Shown: positions 10,376 to 29,080 of the stretch, piece after piece
Layout of the letters: every line of letters begins with the position of its first letter
Position numbering within the stretch: position 1 is the first letter of the stretch
Source of the DNA: Xenopus tropicalis
Lineage: Eukaryota > Chordata > Amphibia > Anura > Pipidae
DNA length: 64,000 bases
Assembly (NCBI RefSeq): GCF_000004195.4
Contig: NC_030677.2
Coordinates: 200,965,713-201,029,712, forward strand
Direction: 5' to 3'
Translations under genes and position numbers: made by a program
The notes under the pieces: model-generated
What the model was told of the DNA's origin: nothing
What the model saw: only the letters and a program-made list of their open reading frames with translations
Databases searched by the model: none

Positions 10376-10922
10376 GGCCGTTAGATTGCAGCTCTGTAAT
10401 AAATGGGCGCTGCAGCAGCTCTGCAACTCTCCATCTGACGTGGGGGCCCTTTTGCAGGCAAGACGTTATAAAGGACCTCAAGCGCTCCGACCTTGAAAAA
10501 ACAGAAAGGTGGCTCAGCTCTCATATAGTAGTGATTTACTGCTGGGATCTGGGGATGATCATTTCCAACAGGTAAAATCCATACAGACCAACCGGAAAGG
10601 AACTCAACCATTTTGTACCCTAAACTGAATAACTTCCCCCAAACTACTCAGCAACACCCGATCCATTGTTGAGTCTGGCAACGCTGAATGCCACTTGTAT
10701 GTAAGACCCCAGTCCCATCTGTACAATTCAGACTGTGTGTGTCGGCATTGGAGCTTAAGATGGTCACTGTTACCTCTTCTACATTTACTAAATAAGTTTT
10801 TTAAAAAAAATACACACACAAATATACATATCTATAGCAAACCATACTTACTGTCATAGTTCCTTATGTCAACTTCAGCCTGTAATGTGCCAGGTCGGTT
10901 ACACGAGGCCGTTCTCACACAC
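10146..10922. other. Between kinase stop and the small gene
   Basis: 10376-10480 is GC-rich and could be a promoter. 10481-10922 would be the kinase 3' UTR, but no canonical minus-strand AATAAA is evident close to the stop. 10146-10317 would be the small gene's intron. Confidence 0.4.
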
Positions 10923-17362
<6,440 letters not shown>

Positions 17363-17373
17363 TAATGATATTC

Positions 17374-18166
17374 CTGTTTTATAAAGCAGAAATGGGATTA
17401 TCTGTGAGTTTATTCAGAGGACATAAATGAACAGCACAAAAGCATTTGAGCCCATTATCATTATGTAAACACGTGTATTGATATCTATATATGTCCCCTC
17501 TTCATTATAACAGACAGATAAATTCTAGATGGATACATTTATACAGAATTAAATAATAATATAAGAAAAATTGTCTCTCTTTTGATTGGCTACAAAAAGG
17601 TCAAAAGATTTAAAAAAAAAAAAAAAAAAAATATATATATATAGAGATATTAAAAGTTTTAACTTATAATATGTTATAAATTATTATAGATAGTGCCTTT
17701 TATTGCATATGGGGGTAAATTTAGCACAGGGGTCCCTTCACTCTCTGTACCTGCATGGTTTGATACCCTATAGCTTGCTCCCTGTCTGTACTACCCACCC
17801 CAGTACTGCTATCTAGATATCTTCCCTCTTAATGCAAATGCCCCACAAAGCAGTTATTGCCCCTACATTTATACACGTTCAGAAAAACAGCCTCACGCCT
17901 CATTCGTTTAATTATAATAAATATATACTTACAGATAACCAGGATAAGAATAGAATAACACAGAATTCACAAAAAATAAAAAATATACAGAAAAAGTTAG
18001 CTGAGCACAGAATATAGTGGAGCTGAGAATACAACTTTGACCAAAACCAGAGGCCAATCAGCAAAACAGGCTGTTAAATTGCTTGTCCCATATTGCTTCC
18101 TTCTGCTAAAGTAGTGTGATTATATCCCCAACACTTTTGGGGCTGTTGCCCACATTTTTGTAAATG

Positions 18167-18228
<62 letters not shown>

Positions 18229-18344
18229 CCAGGCTGGAGGCTGAAGGAGAGGTGGGCACCAGAGGCAGAGAAATATCAGTATAATACAGTAAAATATAGG
18301 GAAGTGGGTCCGTAAGACTGACCATTGTGACATGATAAACCCTA
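17374..18344. other. Upstream of kinase: AT-rich DNA with microsatellites
   Basis: Contains a poly-A/(TA) tract (17610-17643) and a pure (AT)n tract (about 18170-18223). No further kinase exon or promoter motif can be recognised. Confidence 0.5.
18170..18223. repeat. (AT)n microsatellite
   Basis: About 54 bp of uninterrupted AT dinucleotides. Confidence 0.95.
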
Positions 18345-19126
18345 TACAGGTATCGGACCCCTTATCCGGAAACCCTTTATCCAGAAAGCTCTGAATTATG
18401 GAAAGCCTGTCTCCCATAGACTCCATTTTAATCAAATAATTCAGAATTTTAAAACTGTTTTTCTTTTTCTCTGTAGTAATAAAACAGTACCTGTACTTGA
18501 TCCCAACTAAGATATAAATAATCCTTATTGGGGGCAGAACAGTCCTATTGGGTTTATTTAATGGTTAAATGATTCCCTTTTCTCTGTAATAATAAAACAG
18601 TACCTGTACTTGATCCCAACTAAGATATAATTACCCCTTATTGGGGCCAGAACAGCCCTATTGGGTTTATTTCATGGTTAAATGATTCCCTTTTCTCTGT
18701 AATAATAAAACAGTACCTGTACTTGATCCCAACTAAGATATAATTACCCCTTATTGGGGGCAGAACAGCCCTATTGGGTTTATTTAATGGTTAAATGATT
18801 CCTTTTTCTCTGTAATAATAAAACAGTACCTGTACTTGATCCCAACTAAGATATAATTACCCTTATTGGGGGCAGAACAGCCCTATTGGGTTTATTTCAT
18901 GGTTAAATGATTCCCTTTTCTCTGTAATAATAAAACAGTACCTGTACTTGATCCCAACTAAGATATAAATAATCCTCATTGGATGCAAAACAATCCTATT
19001 GGGGTTAATTAATGTTTTATTGATTTTTTAGCAGACTTAAGGTATGGAGATCCAAATTACAGAAAGACCCCTTATCCGGAATACCCTTGGTCCCGAGCAT
19101 TCTGGATAATGGGTCCTATACCTGTA
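18345..19126 (+). mobile_element. 113-bp-array MITE, copy 2 (5 monomers)
   Basis: Starts TACAGGTATCGGACCCCTTA and ends CCTATACCTGTA. About five tandem 113-bp monomers (core CAGTACCTGTACTTGATCCC at about 18486, 18599, 18712, 18825, 18937). Both element ends are present, with the right end carrying the GGTCCCGAGCATTCTGGATA block. Confidence 0.92.
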
Positions 19127-20309
19127 CTAATTTTCAAAAAATATGAAGGAATCTTCCTAAATCCCATGAAGGGTCAACAAGGGCGCTTTGTCTCCACAGG
19201 CCCCACAGTAAGAATAGTGCTCCATAACACGCGGATCTAAATAAATAGCACGTGGATGTTTTTATTGCTTGGTTGGAGAACGTTTCCCCTCGCTGCTAGT
19301 TTAAGGCACCTCAAGGTATGAGTTCTACTCCAACTTCCCATAAACCTCTGTGCCTTACAAGGGAATAATTACCTCTCCTGGGATGGTGGCACCACTAGAT
19401 ACAGCAGCCCCATACTGAGTGTTCCTCATGTGCAGCCTTAAGTCCTCCATTGCCAGCAATGCTCTCTACTATAGGGTGCTTGTCAACCATGTGCCCCACG
19501 GTAAGAATCATGGTGCGCCATAATACACAGCTCCTAGTCCATCAAAGTCTTACTCAGTAAGTTCCCCACTGTTCCGATCTCTGTTCCACTCCCAGCATGA
19601 GTTCAGGCCCCAGTGAGTGCTCCCAGTCTGGCTGAGTTACAGGGCAATCAGAGTGACCCTAAAGGATAAATAAACAATGAATAAGTAGGGGCTTCTGCCG
19701 TTAAAAACAGAGACATTGCTGAAACATTTTACCTTCTGTGCATAGATACCTTTGGAGCTGCCATACACAACAGCACCACTAGCAGCCACATACAGGTTAC
19801 GCTGTTCTGTTGATGGAAAAGCAGTAGGAACGACTCTCTTGTGCACTGACTTTTAGTCAAATTTATTGACCTGCAGGTTTGTTTTGAAAGGGAGAGTTAT
19901 ACCCCAGTAACAATGAATTCCATCACAAGCCAGTGTGTAATGCACAGCACCATATCACACAAATTACACAGAACCCCCAGCACCTTATATACAGTATTGG
20001 GATTCCAGACCAGGATTCCTTAGCTGCTGGTACCTTTGGTTGGGACCTCAATCCGCAGTGAATCCGGGGCGCTGCTATTGTTGTATTTCCTGAAGTTTTG
20101 TGTGACCTGACCTGTTGCTTTGTCTGCCGGATACCTCTCCTAGCCTTGCCCCTCCTGTACCCCAACTCCTGTGGATTCATCTCAGAGTGTGAGTGCCCGA
20201 CTGCTACTCTTTAAAGGGAATCCCATGGCTCAGTACATACACACACTTCCCTACTGAGCCAGATAGAGGGTTCCTCTGCCACCTACAAAGGAAGGGAAGC
20301 CACAACAGG
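19127..20309. other. Intergenic, possible old repeat
   Basis: Two related segments (near 19200 and 19495, sharing CCCCACRGTAAGAAT and CCATAAYAC) suggest an old internal duplication. The minus-strand frame at 19637-19846 is open, but I cannot support it as coding. Confidence 0.35.
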
Positions 20310-20523
20310 GATGCACCAAATCCACTAATCAAATCAGCACAAGAAAGCATTAAAGACAACTGCATGTGTAACATGTGGAAATGTCAGTTTCTGTGTTTAT
20401 GTAACAAAAAGTCACATGATTTTAATGCTTTAGAGTCATGGATTTGGCTGAATCTGATGCCTGCTGAAAAAGGCCACATTTTAGCCGAATCCGGAACCGA
20501 ATCCTGGATTTGGTGCATCCCTA
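20306..20523. mobile_element. MITE with AGGGATGCACCAAATCC ends
   Basis: AGGGATGCACCAAATCC on the left and GGATTTGGTGCATCCCT on the right are perfect 17-bp inverted ends. The interior has AGCCGAATCC and GGAACCGAATCC motifs. No clean target duplication is seen. A related diverged segment may continue to about 20790. Confidence 0.75.
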
Positions 20524-20937
20524 TTCTACAATTGCATTTATCTTAACACATCCTTTGTTCTGCATTTAGACAAATCCTACCACTTTATGTAGAATTTGAA
20601 TTTGGCCCAATTGGAAGAGTTCAGCGGAATCAAACTTGTACCTTTAAAGCTCTGCTTAACTGAATGCAGGTTATGGTTATAATTGATGTCATTTTTAAAG
20701 TGATAAATACAATACAAATACAATAAATTACAAATGAGGATTTCATTTATCAGAATCCAAAAATGATGGATTAAGTGGATCCCTAGTTTGTTTATGATAC
20801 AAAACTTTGTTTTTATTAGCACAATACACTGTCGATGGATCTTTCAGCATTTAAGTGGTGGGTGAGAGTTAGTTAGCTAAGGCAAAGGTTATGCATTTGG
20901 GGTAACATGCACTTGCTCAGCCCCAGACTGGCAATCT

Positions 20938-22005
20938 GTGGGTTCAGGCAAATGCCAGAGGGGCTGCTGTAAGATGCCACAGACACTCACTATTTATTGG
21001 GCTGGGGGGGTTAGTTTGTGCCTCTGGGTACTGGGAATTCCGGGGGGCTGCTGTAAGGTGCCACAGACAGTCACTATTTATTGGGCTGGGGGGGCTGTTT
21101 GGGCCTCTGGGTACTGGGAATGCCAGGGGGGCTGTAAGGTGCAACAGACAGTCACTATTTATTGGTCTTGGGGGGGGCTGTTTGTGCCTCTGGGTACTGG
21201 GAATGCCAGGGGGGCTGTAAGGTGCCACAGACAGTCACTATTTATTGGGCTGGGGGGCTGTTTGGGCCTCTGGGTACTGGGAATGCTAGGGGGGCTGTAA
21301 GGTGCCACAGACAGTCACTATTTATTGGGCTGGGGGGGCTGTTTGTACCTCTGGGTACAGGGAATGCCAGGGAGGCTGTAAGGTGCCACAGACAGTCACT
21401 ATTTATTGGGCTGGGGGGGCTGTTTGTGCCTCTGGGTACTGGGAATGCCAGGGGGGCTGTAAGGTGCCACAGACAGTCACTATTTATTGGGCTGGGGGGG
21501 CTGTTTGTACCTCTGGGTACTGGGAATGCCAGGGGGGCTGTAAGGTACCACAGACAGTCACTATTTATTGGGCTGGGGGGGCTGTTTGTGCCTCTGGGTA
21601 CTGGGAATGCCAGGGGGGCTGTAAGGTGCCACAGACAGTCACTATTTATTGGGCTGGGGGGGCTGTTTGTACCTCTGGGTACTGGGAATGCCAGGGAGGC
21701 TGTAAGGTGCCACAGACAGTCACTATTTATTGGGCTGGGGGGGCTGTTTGTGCCTCTGGGTACTGTGAATGCCAGGGGGGCTGTAAGGTGCCACAGACTG
21801 TCACTATTTATTGGGCTGGGGGGGCTGTTTGTGCCTCTGGGTACTGGGAATGCCAGGGGGGCTGTAAGGTGCCACAGACAGTCACCATTTATTGGGCTGG
21901 GGGGGCTGTTTGTGCCTCTGGGTACTGGGAATGCCAGGGGGGCTGTAAGGTGCCACAGATAGTCACTATTTATTGGGCTGGGGGGGCTGTTCTGGGAATG
22001 CCAGG
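20938..22005. repeat. 81-bp minisatellite, about 13 copies
   Basis: Tandem units of 81 bp (the first ones 80-84) built on GCCACAGACAGTCACTATTT, GGGCTGGGGGGGCTGTTTGT and CTCTGGGTACTGGGAATGCC. Because 81 is 27 codons, frames longer than 240 codons stay open on both strands by repetition alone; they are not genes. Variants (TTGTACCTC versus TTGTGCCTC) alternate between neighbouring units, giving a dimeric 162-bp higher-order pattern. Confidence 0.95.
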
Positions 22006-23145
22006 GCCTATTTTGAATCCCCATTAGTACCTGCTACATATATCTTAAAGGGGATGTTTACCCTCGGTCAAATGTCCAAAAGTGAGCTGCCTGTACCATT
22101 AAAATTAATCTTGGTTTTTAAAAGTTATGTGTTTTCAAGATGTCTGCCTCTGCCCTGATGATGAAGAATGATGAAGAAGTTCAGCAGCCCAGCTCTACTG
22201 CATGTTGCTTAATCGTATACTAATAAGTCATTGGTTGTACAGTATTATAAGTGTGTGCCTGCCTTCATCCCACTAACAGTCATGACCAGGAAGGTTTAAA
22301 TGTACATGAATTGTATTCTGAATAGATATGATTGTTGTTGCAATATCACATATTAAGATCTTGTTTTATAGGTTTTAGTGTTTCATAGATATAACCCAAA
22401 CATACTTAAGCACAGAGTCTTGCCATCCTGTAGGAACCTCACCCAATGTGGACTTGAGTGTAGCACTCATAGGGAAGGTAAAGCCATTCATTAGGCTAGC
22501 GTAAGGTTTATCATCCCATCATGATAAGCAACTACAGCAAGTTTTGCTAAAGTCTCTATAACACAGCATGGGGGTGTAATGGTTGGGGTTTGGGAACAAG
22601 ATATTTCTCTAGATCCAAATAATATCAACTTCTGATTGCAGAACTGGGACACCCCTGTGCAGTGAGTATTAGTTTGTGATCCTGGAATGTCCATTGTACT
22701 CAGAATTAGTTTAGGGTATTGGAACACCCAGCTCCCATGTGGCCGGCAATGGTTTGGAATACTGGGACACTTAGTCCTAAGGACACTAGTCAGCATTAAT
22801 GTGAGATGTGAGGACACATTCTGCTTAATCCAAAATGGTCAAAAATGTCCTTCTAGTTTCTACTCACAAGTGCCAAACTGCAAATCTTTGCTAAAATTAG
22901 TGTTTTATATTCAATATCTGAGACTCTGCCCAAATCTTTCACTTTTTCACTGCTCTACATATTCTCGAAGGGGCCTTACCAGGACTTGTAAAAGGCAAGA
23001 ATGACCCTCTCCCCCCCATGTACAGCAAGACTCTCTCCCTTTAGTCCCTACATGTCCAGCATGTCTAGGGAAGCAGATTACTCTCTGCCGGCAATTGCCA
23101 ACCAGGAACAGGCGCAGAAGAATATTGGCTGGCAGTCGGTGATTG

Positions 23146-23159
23146 CCACCAGAGGGCAA
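23146..23159 (+). promoter_or_regulatory. CTCF-like motif
   Basis: CCACCAGAGGGCAA matches the vertebrate CTCF core at all but the last position. Confidence 0.4.
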
Positions 23160-24617
23160 GAGATGGGCAGCTCCAAAGTCTCTCTTAGGGCTCAGTAAGA
23201 GATGAAACTGTGGGGCTTTTAGCTCCTCACATGAACTGTAGACATCCCAACAAACCCTCAGTAAGGAAAATAGCAGCCGGATGCACAGCAAAAGGAAAAC
23301 TAAAATTGAGAATAAAAAACCTTGTGACCCCGCAGCTATAGTGAGTCACACAGGGTATGTGATATGTTGTTATTTTGGTTTCCCTCAGGTAAGAAAATGT
23401 CATTCCTGTGACGCTCTGTGCAGCTGAGTTCTACCGCAGATAAACACAATCTTTTCATTAATCATCACATTTTCAGCTTCCTCTTCCCTTACGTTTCTGC
23501 CCGTTACTACAAAACACGTGAAATGACATAAAAACCACCAAAAAACCTCCTGATTCCAATCTTGTGTCTCACATTTAACTTACATGGATGTTTTTTTGGA
23601 TTAGTTGGCCTTTAGAGTTATATTAACTTGAACAAATGATAGAATCACTGATGGCACAAAGGCAATAAATGTCTCTTTAGAGCCAACAGGAGTTCAGCAG
23701 CAGGGTATTTGCCAGAGTGGTCTCTACAGGGCACTAATAAGGGTTTTTATGTTTTTTACTGAAAACTTCACAAGAAAAGATTAACATAACTTAGACCGAC
23801 TTGCCGGCCAATAATATTTCAAGGACTGAGGATCCACATGCACTTCAACGCAGATCTGAAACCATTGTGCCCCGTGATTTGTATCTGAAACTGCACTTTG
23901 CACCTGGCATTGCTTTAATAAATAAGGATTCTGGGGCTTTCCGGTCATGTACACATACACCATAATTTCATGTTTTCAAGATGGAGTTAATAGGACCTGA
24001 GAGTAGGAGGCTGAAGATGATTGGCTGCATTGTTTCAAGACTCCAGCAGATTCTGGGAACTACATTTTATCCCTTTAGGGTTTACATCCCCTTTATTTTT
24101 CAAAAGTCATTTTCCAGTTATATGTTATTCCAGTGACGTCCAAAAGCAGATATTACAGAACTACAATTCTCTGCATCAGAGAAAACTGAAGCTACAATGA
24201 GTTACTGTACTGACACAGCTGATTTCCTATAAGCAGTGCTGCAATGCTGACACGTCAGGCGTGGAACTGGAGCCAAGGTGTGGCGTAATCTTTATCCAGT
24301 GACTGTCACATTCAGTTTCCTCTTCTCAGCGCTCTCTGTATTGCTTTCAGGCCCATACAAGGCCATTCCATTGGCAATAATACTCTGTCTCCTCAGCTCA
24401 AAATGGGTTATGTTCTCTGAAAATGTATGTTCTCCTTAAGGGCAATGACACATGTTATAATACCTGTGTTAAATCACGGACATAAAAATGCCTGAAATAC
24501 ATTGCCATTAATGCTACAGGACTGGTGGGTGTACCTGCAGGTCCGATAGGCTCAGGTTTCCCCAATTTCCCCTGCTGCGGGTCACAGGCAGAAGGCAATT
24601 GCTGTCATTCTACCCTT

Positions 24618-24900
24618 CTATATATAATATATATATATATACAGGAACAAGGACAGCACGCCTAGGATTTAAAGAATTGTGAGCAAAATGTAAATGTAAG
24701 AATAGAAAGGTTAATTACTCGACGTTTCGGTCTCACACAGAAACCTTCATCTGGAGTGAAAAACAAAAACCTTTGAGAAAGGCTGTAGCCACAGCCGAAA
24801 CGTCAGTTTTGTTTTTCAATAAAAATTCTTTTTTTGCACAGTCCTGTGAATGCGGATTCCTCATTGGATGATTTTGGTCTATATATATATATATATATAC
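24618..24900. mobile_element. Dispersed repeat flanked by AT microsatellites
   Basis: Two AT tracts (24620-24641, 24881-24899) bracket a segment with opposed TCGACGTTTCGGTCT and AGCCGAAACGTCAG motifs about 80 bp apart, and a CAATAAAAATTC tail-like stretch. It resembles a short retroposed repeat; the class is not certain. Confidence 0.4.
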
Positions 24901-25175
24901 TCTAAACACCAACTCCTGCACTGGCCTCTCTGGTGATGTCGGAGATGAGCCAAACAGGTGCAATTTTCTAAATTGATGCAGTGTTGGGGTCGGTTTCAGG
25001 TAGGCAATTGTATGTGATTTAAATGAATTATCAAAAATTTTCATTGTGGATAAAGGCAAGGCATTTCAGCCATTTTGTCGTTCATGATTTAACATGAGTG
25101 CCAAAACTCTCCATGTACCGTTACCCTAAAGGGTGTTGGCTTAGCACTTACCCAAGTGCAATTTTTGACACAATA

Positions 25176-25888
25176 GGATTGATTCACTAAAGATCGATAA
25201 GTTTTATCGCACTTTTTTTTGTGTTAAAATTGACGTGAAAAAAATGCGTGATTCAACAACAACAACAAACATTTATAAAGTGCTTTTCTCCCGTGGGACC
25301 CAAAGCGCTAAAGTATTATTGCGTGTGTTAATTTACACGCAACCGCATGTGTTAATTTTACCGCATTGCGTAAATTAGCGCGCAGAAATAATACTAACAC
25401 ATGATTCACAAACACTTAGACGCGCTAAATATCGCATTAGTCCGTGCGAAAATTAACACCTACTTGGGCCAGGCGGTAATTATAGAAAGGTACAGTTCAT
25501 GAGCTTTTGGCAACACAATACGGACTTTGCAGTGGGATTTATTCCAGTCTGTGTTGGCCCCAGAGTGATGCAGCCGCCAGTTTGCAGGGAAATGGGCATT
25601 TTCAGAAAAGTAGTTTTACGAAAGTAATGCCGTGTATGGCTAATATGGTGTGTGTTTTTTCGCATGCTGCAACTATTTGTGCGCAATGTGTTGATTAGCG
25701 CGCGTTCCGTCAAATACCGCACGAAAATAGTCTTCGCGACTTAAATAACACAAGCAGCATCGCGTCCAAATTAAAGCAAGTATGCTTTTAGTGAATTGTG
25801 CGTTAAGACGCGAAAAATTAGACGCAATAACATTTTTAACGCATGCTATAAATAGCGCTCGTTTTAATGCACTTTAGTGAATCAACCC
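25176..25888. mobile_element. MITE with GATTCACTAAAG ends, copy 1
   Basis: Begins GGATTGATTCACTAAAG and ends CACTTTAGTGAATCAACCC, an inverted repeat flanked by TA. The interior is rich in GCGCTAA, TTAACGC and similar palindromic words. At 25257-25310 it carries an extra (AAC)n plus TTTATAAAGTGCTTTTCTCC segment absent from the 52.1-kb copy, probably a nested insertion. Confidence 0.8.
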
Positions 25889-27368
25889 TAATGTGCCATG
25901 TTTTATACTCACAGTGAGTGTTTTTGATCAGAACTTCACCATTGCATCCACCAGGGGGAGTTACTCTTGGGGTGAGTGCAGCCACCCAATTGTGCTTGCA
26001 CCCATATTTGACATAAATTTCAACAAAGGTTTTTTAAATCCAGTTGGCATCATTTCCAATGTTTGGCATCAAAATGACATCAGTTCCTGAATCTTTAAGT
26101 GCATTGTCATTGCTTGTTCTGACACAGTGACCAGTGGGAGCCCATAGGCAGTAGCTCCAGGGTTCCCCTGTGTCAGATGCTGCATTTGTGTGTGATTTAT
26201 CCGGAAATATTAACTGGAAGCATTGGTGTGTTAGGAGCATTAATGACTGGGGTCAATTTGCACAACTGTTATGGCAATTCTAGTCTTGTAAAATGTAACC
26301 TTGCACCCAAGTTATGACAGGAAAATACAATTAACCAATATTTAATACTGCCAATAATATAACTGCTTCAATGTATTCTCATTATAGGCAAACTCCACCC
26401 AAAACGGATCATTGCCAAGTGAAAGAAAGTATAATTCTAAGCAACTTTCCAGTAATACATTTAAAAAAAAAAATCACTGGGTTTACAGTTATTTGTAAAT
26501 GTAATTACTGCTGGTTCTGACTTCTGAAACACAGAAGAAGAATCATAGCTGCCACACTAAATGCATGGCACTTGTCTAAACTGGAAATTCTCAAGGGGTC
26601 TGGGGTTCCCCGCTGTGGCTCCAACCTAAAGCAACCCTGGTTCTTATTCTGTTGATTTAATTTCCCCATCACACCTATAAATTAGCAGTTTGTGTGCTGG
26701 TCTAGGAGATGCTAAATATATGCTGTTATTCTCTATATTGTGTTGTTCTTTTTTATCCAGTCTGTTCAGGCCATGAAACATGTATTAAAGCTGACCTATA
26801 TATGATCACTATGTACTTACATGTGAATTATGCAACTAGCTAGTAATGTAATTACATGTAATTATGCAGCTAGTACTGACACATATATTTATTCATCATC
26901 TCCAGTACTTACCCAGTTTCACTGTGCTGCATCCCAGGGATCACTGTATGGAGGCAGGATCCCTTTAGCATGTTGGGTACGGTAGTTCTAGGGTTGCCAC
27001 CTGTTCTTAGGGCTGTCTGTACCAGTTTCAGCTTTGTAACACCCCAACAATAATCTGCACAATAAATATGAAACATTACAATATTAAGGTACTCACTGTG
27101 ATTTTTCAACATGGCTTAGGTATCAGCAGGTAACAGTCAATCACCAATTATATTGTTGGTTATTATATTGGATTCTGCACAGCTTGTCTGTTGTCTCCTG
27201 TGTATCCTGTGCTTGAATGGCTGCCCCCATGGCTACAGAGCAGCTTGTTTATATAAACTATAGTAGGGTTTCTGAAGCAAACTCACCAGTTTTACCAGTG
27301 CAGGTCAACAGTATGTTATATTGCCATTCCCTTAATATATGTTCATTTTTAGATGTTACTGTTCCTTT
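25889..27368. other. Intergenic, repeat fragments only
   Basis: Contains a T2-related fragment (about 26385-26560), a CCACCAGGGGGAG near-CTCF site (25949-25961) and part of a GGGTTGCCACCTGT-type repeat (26990). No gene is supported. Confidence 0.4.
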
Positions 27369-27812
27369 AATGATCTGGAGGTGGGACTAGAAAGTACTGT
27401 TTCTATTTTTGCTGATGATACTAAAGTGCAGTGTCATTCTGTGGCTACTAAAGCAAATAAAGTGCTGTCTTGTATAAAAAAGGGCGTTGACTCAAGGGAT
27501 ATCTAGTATAAATAAATCTAAAACAACTGTTGCTTTAGATTTATTTATACTAGCTATACCATGACCTGGATGAAAATCTTCATAGTCAGACTCAAGGGAT
27601 GAAAACATCATTTTGCCCCTTTATAGGTCCCTGGTAAGGCCTCACCGTGAGTATGGGGGGCAGTTTTGGGCTCCAGTCCTTAAGAAGGATATTAATGAGC
27701 TGGAGAGAGTGCAGAGACGTGCAACTAAACTGGTAAAGGGGATGGAAGGGTTAAACTATAAGGTTAGACTGTCAGGGTTGGGGTTGTCTCTCTGGAAAAA
27801 AGTCTGACATGA
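27369..27812 (+). mobile_element. LINE reverse-transcriptase fragment 1
   Basis: 27369-27431 encodes NDLEVGLESTVSIFADDTK, with the FADD catalytic box of non-LTR reverse transcriptase. After frame disruption and an inverted insert (27508-27552), 27600-27806 encodes [20 protein letters not shown], then [16 protein letters not shown], typical of the C-terminal end of CR1/L2-like elements. Frame breaks show it is dead. Confidence 0.8.
27508..27552. repeat. Short snap-back inverted repeat in LINE fragment
   Basis: CTAGTATAAATAAATCTAAA and its complement TTTAGATTTATTTATACTAG face each other across a short spacer, interrupting the reverse-transcriptase remnant. Confidence 0.8.
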
Positions 27813-28104
27813 TTACTCTATACAAGTACATTAGAGGGGATTATACACAGATAGGGGGGGGTTCTTTTTTCCCATAAAAAGTATCAGCGCACCAGAGACC
27901 CCCCTTTAGATTAGAGGAACGGAACTTTTGTTCTAAACTACAACACCCAGTATGCTCAGCCAGCTATCAGATTGAGAGTCAGTGTTAATAAATGTAAGGT
28001 CAGGCATCTGGCGCCCACCACATTCCCCCTCGGGCACTGAGCCTGTTGGGTTGACAGCTCTGTAAAAGGGGCATAGATTGGATGGAGGAGGGGGTCATTC
28101 TTCC

Positions 28105-28206
28105 ACACAACACTGGTAAAGTCCCATCTAGAATATGCCGTGCAGTTTTGGTCTCCAGTGCTCAAATACAATATTATTGAATTAGAGAGGGTCCAGAAAA
28201 TGCAAA
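28105..28206 (+). mobile_element. LINE reverse-transcriptase fragment 2
   Basis: Encodes TLVKSHLEYAVQFWSPVLK, then NIIELERVQKMQ, the same C-terminal reverse-transcriptase segment as at 27.6 kb but from a different source copy. It decays into unrelated sequence after 28206. Confidence 0.75.
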
Positions 28207-28251
28207 TGTGCTCCTGTTTGTGGGAATTCCAGGCCCATTATATGTGTGGGT

Positions 28252-28290
28252 GTTTGTGGTGGTGGTGGTGGTGGTGGTGGGGGGGGGCTG
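28252..28290. repeat. (GGT)n and poly-G tract
   Basis: About nine GGT repeats followed by a run of G. Confidence 0.9.
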
Positions 28291-28610
28291 TTCTGGTATT
28301 ACATTACAATATTATCCATGATACCATATTTCCAGGATTCCCATTTATTTGAAGGTTACTATTTAGAAACCGACTTAAGCAAATGGAATTTCCCTGTCTC
28401 AATGACTCCACCAGCTGAAAAGAAAAGCAGTGAGAGAGCAGAGTTCAATTCCCTATAAGGGCAGACTGTGTGTAATAAGGAACCGGGCATGACAGTGTGT
28501 GAGTGAGGTAAGATATCTAGATATCTGCTCATAGAGACCAACTGCATGCAAATAAAAATAAATACACATGGGGGGAGGAAGATGTAAGGGGCTCATATAA
28601 GGGGCACTTA

Positions 28611-29080
28611 TAGTTTTGCGCTGCAATTTGCCTTGAGAGGAAACTTCCGCGACTTCGGCAAATTGCAGCGCCGCGTATGCCATCCTGCCGGCGATTTACA
28701 TTCTAGCCGGTGGGATGGCACTTCAGGGAGATTAGTCGCCACCGACAAAGGAGATTTGTTGCACGTTGACTAATCTCCCCATCTGTCACAGTCCTTAGGG
28801 TGAATACACACTGGGCTACTAGTAGCAGCTACTTTTTCACGGCTACTAAACTCCAGAAAATACCCTGCCATAGACAGTTATCAGTAAATGATCAGCATTG
28901 TCTATTTTACTAGCCACGACAAGTAGCTGCTACTAGTATCTCTGTGTGTCTTAACCCTCCCGAGGCAACTTCGGTGATCGCGCCGCTGTGTATGCCATCC
29001 CACCGGCGATTTACATTTTCGCCAGTGGGATGGCATATCGGGGAGATTAGTCGCCCGCAACAAGGGAGATTTGTCGCTAA
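28611..29080. mobile_element. Two GGAGATTTGTYGC-type repeat copies flanking a MITE
   Basis: 28611-28790 and about 28960-29080 share ATGCCATCC, CCGGCGATTTACATT and GGGAGATTAGTCGCC in the same order and orientation. A foldback MITE (28795-28958) separates them. Confidence 0.6.
28795..28958. mobile_element. Foldback MITE (CTACTAGTAGCAGCTAC ends), copy 1
   Basis: TTAGGGTGAATACACACTGG and TCTGTGTGTCTTAACCCT ends, with CTACTAGTAGCAGCTACTT and AAGTAGCTGCTACTAGTA opposed. The family recurs at 30368, 30824 and 51381. Confidence 0.8.

Larger units (their letters stand above)
22006..25175. other. Intergenic, no gene seen
   Basis: Holds a T2-like fragment starting near 22047 (TTAAAGGGGA), a CTCF-like site at 23146-23159, an isolated ACTACAATTCTCTGCAT near 24162, AT microsatellites (about 24620-24641 and 24881-24899) and a dispersed repeat carrying CGACGTTTCGG and GCCGAAACGTCAG at 24718-24860. 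The open frames around 22500-23290 overlap on both strands and lack splice context. Confidence 0.45.

Noticed and set aside
19637..19846. Minus-strand frame YVAASGAVVYGSSKGIYAQK as an upstream kinase exon
   Set aside because: It could not be joined in phase to the first kinase exon with supported splice sites and may belong to an old repeat.
21162..22027. Open frames of 241-266 codons on both strands
   Set aside because: They are produced by an 81-bp tandem repeat whose length is a multiple of three; there is no start context, splice site or protein similarity.
24162..24178. ZNF143-like ACTACAATTCTCTGCAT
   Set aside because: It has mismatches in the second half and lies in an AT-rich intergenic region without promoter features.
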